DNA from: Actinomycetes bacterium
Lineage (GTDB): Bacteria > Actinomycetota > Actinomycetes > Actinomycetales > Microbacteriaceae
NCBI GenBank assembly: GCA_021793715.1
Contig: JAJYSF010000037.1
Span: forward strand, 1-7,436
DNA: 7,436 nt
Reading direction: 5' to 3'
This document shows, one piece after another, positions 4,427 to 7,436 of the stretch; position 1 is the stretch's first letter; each line of letters opens with the position of its first letter. The notes below the pieces were generated by a model. The model ran no database searches. It was not told the origin of the DNA and saw only the letters and a program-made list of their open reading frames with translations. A program made the position numbers and the translations under genes.

Positions 4427-7240
4427 GTGTCCACGGTGAACAGCTTCGGTGCCAAGAGCACCATGTCGGTCGGTGGCACCGACTACGAGATCTATCGAAT
4501 CGACGCCGTCGAGGGGTACGAGAAGCTCCCGTACAGCCTCAAGGTGCTCCTCGAGAACCAGCTCCGCACGGAAGACGGAGCGAACGTCACGAGCGAGTCG
4601 ATCGCGTCCCTCGGCCAGTGGGACGCGACGGCGGATCCCAGCAATGAGATCCAGTTCACGCCCGCGCGCGTGGTCATGCAGGACTTCACCGGCGTGCCCT
4701 GCATCGTCGACCTCGCCACGATGCGCGAGGCCGTCACCGAGTTGGGTGGCGACCCCGACAAGATCAACCCGCTCTCGCCGGCAGAGCTCGTGATCGACCA
4801 CTCGGTCATCGCCGACCTGTTCGGACGCGCCGACGCGCTCGAACGCAACGTCGAGATCGAATACGAGCGCAACGGCGAGCGCTATCAGTTCCTCCGCTGG
4901 GGGCAGACCGCCTTCAACGACTTCAAGGTCGTGCCTCCCGGCACCGGCATCGTCCACCAGGTGAACATCGAGCACCTGGCGAAGGTCGTCTACGACCGCA
5001 CGGTCGACGGCACGCTGCGCGCGTACCCCGACACCTGCGTCGGCACCGACTCGCACACCACGATGGTCAACGGCCTCGGCGTGCTCGGCTGGGGCGTCGG
5101 CGGCATCGAGGCGGAGGCCGCGATGCTCGGCCAGCCCGTCTCGATGCTCATCCCGCGCGTCGTCGGTTTCAAGCTCACGGGCGACATCCCCCCGGCCGTC
5201 ACCGCGACGGACGTCGTGCTCACGATCACCGACATGCTGCGCCAGCACGGCGTCGTCGGGAAGTTCGTCGAGTTCTACGGCGAGGGCGTCGGCTCGGTGC
5301 CGCTCGCGAACCGCGCCACGATCGGCAACATGAGCCCCGAGTTCGGCTCGACGGCCGCGATGTTCCCGGTTGACGACGTCACGCTCGACTACCTCCGCCT
5401 GACCGGCCGCGACGAGGCCGCCGTGCAGCTCGTCGAGAAGTACGCGAAGGAGCAGCACCTCTGGCACGACCCGTCGATCGAGCCGGTCTACAGCGAGTAC
5501 ATGGAGCTCGACCTGTCGACGGTCGTGCCCTCCATCGCCGGCCCGAAGCGTCCGCAGGACCGCATCGAGCTGTCCGAGGCGAAGCAGCAGTTCGAGAAGG
5601 ACGTCGTCCACTACGCATCGGCCCAGACGACCGACGACATCGTCGACCTCGAGTCGAAGCACTCGTTCCCCGCGTCGGATCCCGGATCCACGCCGGGCGA
5701 TGAGGACCACGACACCCGCCCCGTGCACATCTCGAGTGGTGTGAACGGCGTATCCACCCCGGTTCCCGTCACGACGCCCGACGGTGAGAGTTACATCCTC
5801 GACAACGGTGCTGTGACGCTGGCCGCGATCACCTCGTGCACGAACACCTCGAACCCGTCCGTCATGGTCGCCGCCGGGCTGCTGGCGCGCAAGGCGCGCG
5901 CGAAGGGCCTCGAGCGCAAGCCGTGGGTGAAGTCGACGCTTGCGCCGGGTTCCAAGGTCGTCACCGACTACTACGAGAAGTCCGGTCTGGACGCGGACCT
6001 CGAAAGCCTCGGCTTCTATACGGTGGGCTACGGCTGCACGGTCTGCATCGGCAACTCCGGCCCGATGATCGACGAGGTCTCGGAGGCGATCCACGCCAAC
6101 GACCTCGCGGTCGCCGCCGTCCTCTCCGGAAACCGCAACTTCGAGGGCCGGATCAGCCCGGACGTGAAGATGAACTACCTCGCGTCGCCGCCCCTCGTGG
6201 TCGCGTACGCCCTCGCCGGCTCGATGCACTTCGACTTCGATGCCGACCCGCTCGGCACCGACGCCGACGGCAACGACGTGTTCCTCAAGGACATCTGGCC
6301 GTCGCCGGAGGAGGTCCAGGAGATCGTCGACTCGTCGATCTCGCGTGAGCAGTTCATCACGCAGTACAAGACCGTGTTCGACGGCGATGACCGCTGGCGC
6401 AACCTGCCGACGCCGGAGGGTTCGGTGTTCGAGTGGGACGACGAGTCGACCTACGTGCGCAAGCCTCCGTATTTCGACGGGATGGGCCGCGACCCGGAGC
6501 CGGTGCAGGACATCTCGGGTGCGCGCGTGCTCGCGAAGCTCGGCGACTCGGTCACGACCGACCACATCTCGCCGGCCGGAGCGATCAAGGCCGACACCCC
6601 CGCGGGGCAGTACCTCACGTCGCACGGCATCGACCGGAAGAACTTCAACTCCTACGGTTCGCGTCGCGGCAATCACGAGGTGATGATTCGCGGCACATTC
6701 GCGAACATTCGACTGCGGAACCAGCTCCTCGACGACGTCGAGGGAGGCTACACGCGTGACTTCACGCAGGCCGAAGCGCCGCAGGCGTTCATCTACGATG
6801 CGTCGCAGAACTACCAGGAACAGGGCACGCCTCTCGTGGTGCTCGGCGGCAAGGAGTACGGCTCCGGATCCTCGCGCGACTGGGCGGCCAAGGGCACGCG
6901 CCTGCTCGGCGTGAGCGCGGTCATCACCGAGAGCTTCGAGCGAATCCACCGTTCGAACCTCATCGGCATGGGCGTCGTTCCGCTGGAGTTCCCGGCAGGC
7001 GAGTCGGCCGACTCGCTCGGCCTGGACGGTACGGAGGAATTCTCGATCGAGGGGCTCACGAAGCTCAACGATGGCGAGACCCCGAAGACGGTCCGGGTCA
7101 CGGCGAAGCCGACCGCGCACTCGCCCGAGGGCAAGCAGACGGTCGAGTTCGACGCGGTCGTCCGAATCGACACGCCGGGTGAAGCCGACTACTACCGCAA
7201 CGGCGGCATCCTCCAGTACGTGCTGCGCAGCCTCATCTGA
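4427..7240 (+). CDS. acnA: Aconitate hydratase A (AcnA/IRP1-type aconitase)
   Basis: This TCA-cycle enzyme interconverts citrate and isocitrate through cis-aconitate, using a [4Fe-4S] cluster. It has 937 residues and starts at a GTG with a good ribosome binding site. Visible motifs are: VIDHSV (122-127); GTDSHTTM (206-213) and the [10 protein letters not shown] block (221-230); cluster ligands Cys471 ([10 protein letters not shown]), Cys537 and Cys540 ([12 protein letters not shown]); SGNRNFEGR (567-575); TTDHISPAG (710-718); and the swivelling C-terminal domain with [12 protein letters not shown] (742-753) and [13 protein letters not shown] (811-823), whose Ser815/Ser816/Arg817 match the catalytic Ser-Ser-Arg of aconitases. 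It is longer than E. coli AcnA. Extra hydrophilic sequence between about 400 and 460 precedes the first cluster Cys, and I regard this as typical of actinobacterial forms. All key residues are intact. The gene appears monocistronic, with a palindromic operator upstream and a terminator downstream. No acnR-like TetR gene follows, unlike in corynebacteria and mycobacteria. Confidence 0.98.
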   Translation: MSTVNSFGAKSTMSVGGTDYEIYRIDAVEGYEKLPYSLKVLLENQLRTEDGANVTSESIASLGQWDATADPSNEIQFTPARVVMQDFTGVPCIVDLATMREAVTELGGDPDKINPLSPAELVIDHSVIADLFGRADALERNVEIEYERNGERYQFLRWGQTAFNDFKVVPPGTGIVHQVNIEHLAKVVYDRTVDGTLRAYPDTCVGTDSHTTMVNGLGVLGWGVGGIEAEAAMLGQPVSMLIPRVVGFKLTGDIPPAVTATDVVLTITDMLRQHGVVGKFVEFYGEGVGSVPLANRATIGNMSPEFGSTAAMFPVDDVTLDYLRLTGRDEAAVQLVEKYAKEQHLWHDPSIEPVYSEYMELDLSTVVPSIAGPKRPQDRIELSEAKQQFEKDVVHYASAQTTDDIVDLESKHSFPASDPGSTPGDEDHDTRPVHISSGVNGVSTPVPVTTPDGESYILDNGAVTLAAITSCTNTSNPSVMVAAGLLARKARAKGLERKPWVKSTLAPGSKVVTDYYEKSGLDADLESLGFYTVGYGCTVCIGNSGPMIDEVSEAIHANDLAVAAVLSGNRNFEGRISPDVKMNYLASPPLVVAYALAGSMHFDFDADPLGTDADGNDVFLKDIWPSPEEVQEIVDSSISREQFITQYKTVFDGDDRWRNLPTPEGSVFEWDDESTYVRKPPYFDGMGRDPEPVQDISGARVLAKLGDSVTTDHISPAGAIKADTPAGQYLTSHGIDRKNFNSYGSRRGNHEVMIRGTFANIRLRNQLLDDVEGGYTRDFTQAEAPQAFIYDASQNYQEQGTPLVVLGGKEYGSGSSRDWAAKGTRLLGVSAVITESFERIHRSNLIGMGVVPLEFPAGESADSLGLDGTEEFSIEGLTKLNDGETPKTVRVTAKPTAHSPEGKQTVEFDAVVRIDTPGEADYYRNGGILQYVLRSLI

Positions 7241-7253
7241 CGCGAACCCGCTG

Positions 7254-7289
7254 ACGGGCCCCTTCCTCACCTTGGAGGCAGGGGCCCGT
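7254..7289 (+). terminator. Hairpin terminator of acnA
   Basis: Stem-loop 13 nt after the acnA stop. The outer arms 7254-7263 and 7280-7289 pair over 10 bp (ACGGGCCCCT with AGGGGCCCGT). After one mismatch (7264/7279), CCTC (7265-7268) pairs with GAGG (7275-7278), leaving a 6-nt loop. It is followed by the modestly T-rich TGTCGTT. This is a strong intrinsic terminator candidate separating acnA from dxs. Confidence 0.85.
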
Positions 7290-7374
7290 TGTCGTTCACG
7301 AGAGGAGAACCCCACCGTGATCCTCGGGTCAGCCGGATTGCGCCGAGCCGCGGCATCTTCCCGGCAAGAGGGCG

Positions 7375-7380
7375 TAACCT
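7375..7380 (+). promoter_or_regulatory. Candidate -10 element of a leaderless dxs promoter
   Basis: TAACCT matches TAnnnT and ends 7 nt before the ATG at 7388, so transcription would start at or next to the A of the start codon. There is no Shine-Dalgarno sequence just before that ATG. A -35 hexamer is not evident. The arrangement mirrors that seen at dut. Confidence 0.5.
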
Positions 7381-7387
7381 CGGATCC

Positions 7388-7436
7388 ATGGCTCTGCTTG
7401 ACTCGATCTCGTCCCCGCGGGATCTCGACCGACTCT
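7388..7436 (+). CDS. dxs: 1-deoxy-D-xylulose-5-phosphate synthase, N-terminal fragment
   Basis: Only 16 complete codons are inside the window, reading MALLDSISSPRDLDRL. This matches the characteristic start of Dxs proteins (M-x-L-L-D-x-I-x-x-P-x-D-L-x-x-L). Dxs is the thiamine-diphosphate enzyme that condenses pyruvate and glyceraldehyde 3-phosphate in the first step of the MEP isoprenoid pathway. The TPP-binding and catalytic regions lie beyond the window edge. The call rests on this short motif and on my recollection that dxs follows acnA in related actinobacteria. The upstream terminator implies its own promoter. Confidence 0.82.
   Translation, partial: MALLDSISSPRDLDRL

Noticed and set aside
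4325..7315. A 996-codon open frame on the minus strand, fully antisense to acnA
   Set aside because: It is a mirror of acnA codon usage in GC-rich DNA, where stop codons are rare in the antisense frame. The product is a repetitive Arg/Val/Asp-rich string with no recognisable domain, while acnA itself is unambiguous.

Overview
This is a 7.4 kb piece of a high-GC actinobacterial chromosome. The protein set fits Microbacteriaceae, probably Microbacterium or a close relative: a SepH-type septation protein, the actinobacterial families DUF4193, DUF3093, DUF3710 and DUF3159 around a trimeric dUTPase, and a long (937-residue) aconitase followed by dxs. The genus is an inference from gene content and order, not from a search. 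Everything looks chromosomal and vertically inherited. I see no mobile element, CRISPR array, tRNA or rRNA.

Layout. (1) 1-324, plus strand: the last 107 codons of an alkaline-phosphatase-superfamily (type I phosphodiesterase / nucleotide pyrophosphatase) enzyme. (2) 343-1356, minus strand: sepH, tail to tail with the first gene. (3) 1357-1666: an intergenic stretch of about 310 bp between the divergent sepH and DUF4193 genes. (4) 1667-1957, plus: a small DUF4193 protein with two CxxC pairs. Its stop codon overlaps that of a minus-strand two-helix membrane protein, DUF3093 (1954-2460). (5) Only 12 bp from the DUF3093 start begins dut (2473-2922, plus), followed by DUF3710 (2951-3553) and the DUF3159 membrane protein (3553-4302). 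The last two are coupled through a one-base TGATG overlap, and the three probably form one operon. (6) 4303-4426: the acnA control region, carrying a perfect 24-bp AT-rich palindrome. (7) 4427-7240: acnA, closed by a strong hairpin terminator. (8) 7388 to the edge: the first 16 codons of dxs.

The functions are mostly housekeeping: division (SepH), nucleotide-pool sanitation (dUTPase), TCA cycle (aconitase) and isoprenoid synthesis (Dxs). Four conserved proteins of unknown function sit around dut. The most informative non-coding signals are the palindrome in front of acnA (a candidate MarR/TamR-type operator), a 13-bp GC hairpin just after DUF4193 that lies inside the DUF3093 coding region, and two probable leaderless promoters (dut and dxs), each with a TAnnnT hexamer 6-7 nt before the start codon. 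I found no clearly novel multi-gene system. The best unexplained material is the conserved DUF cluster around dut and the regulatory architecture just listed.
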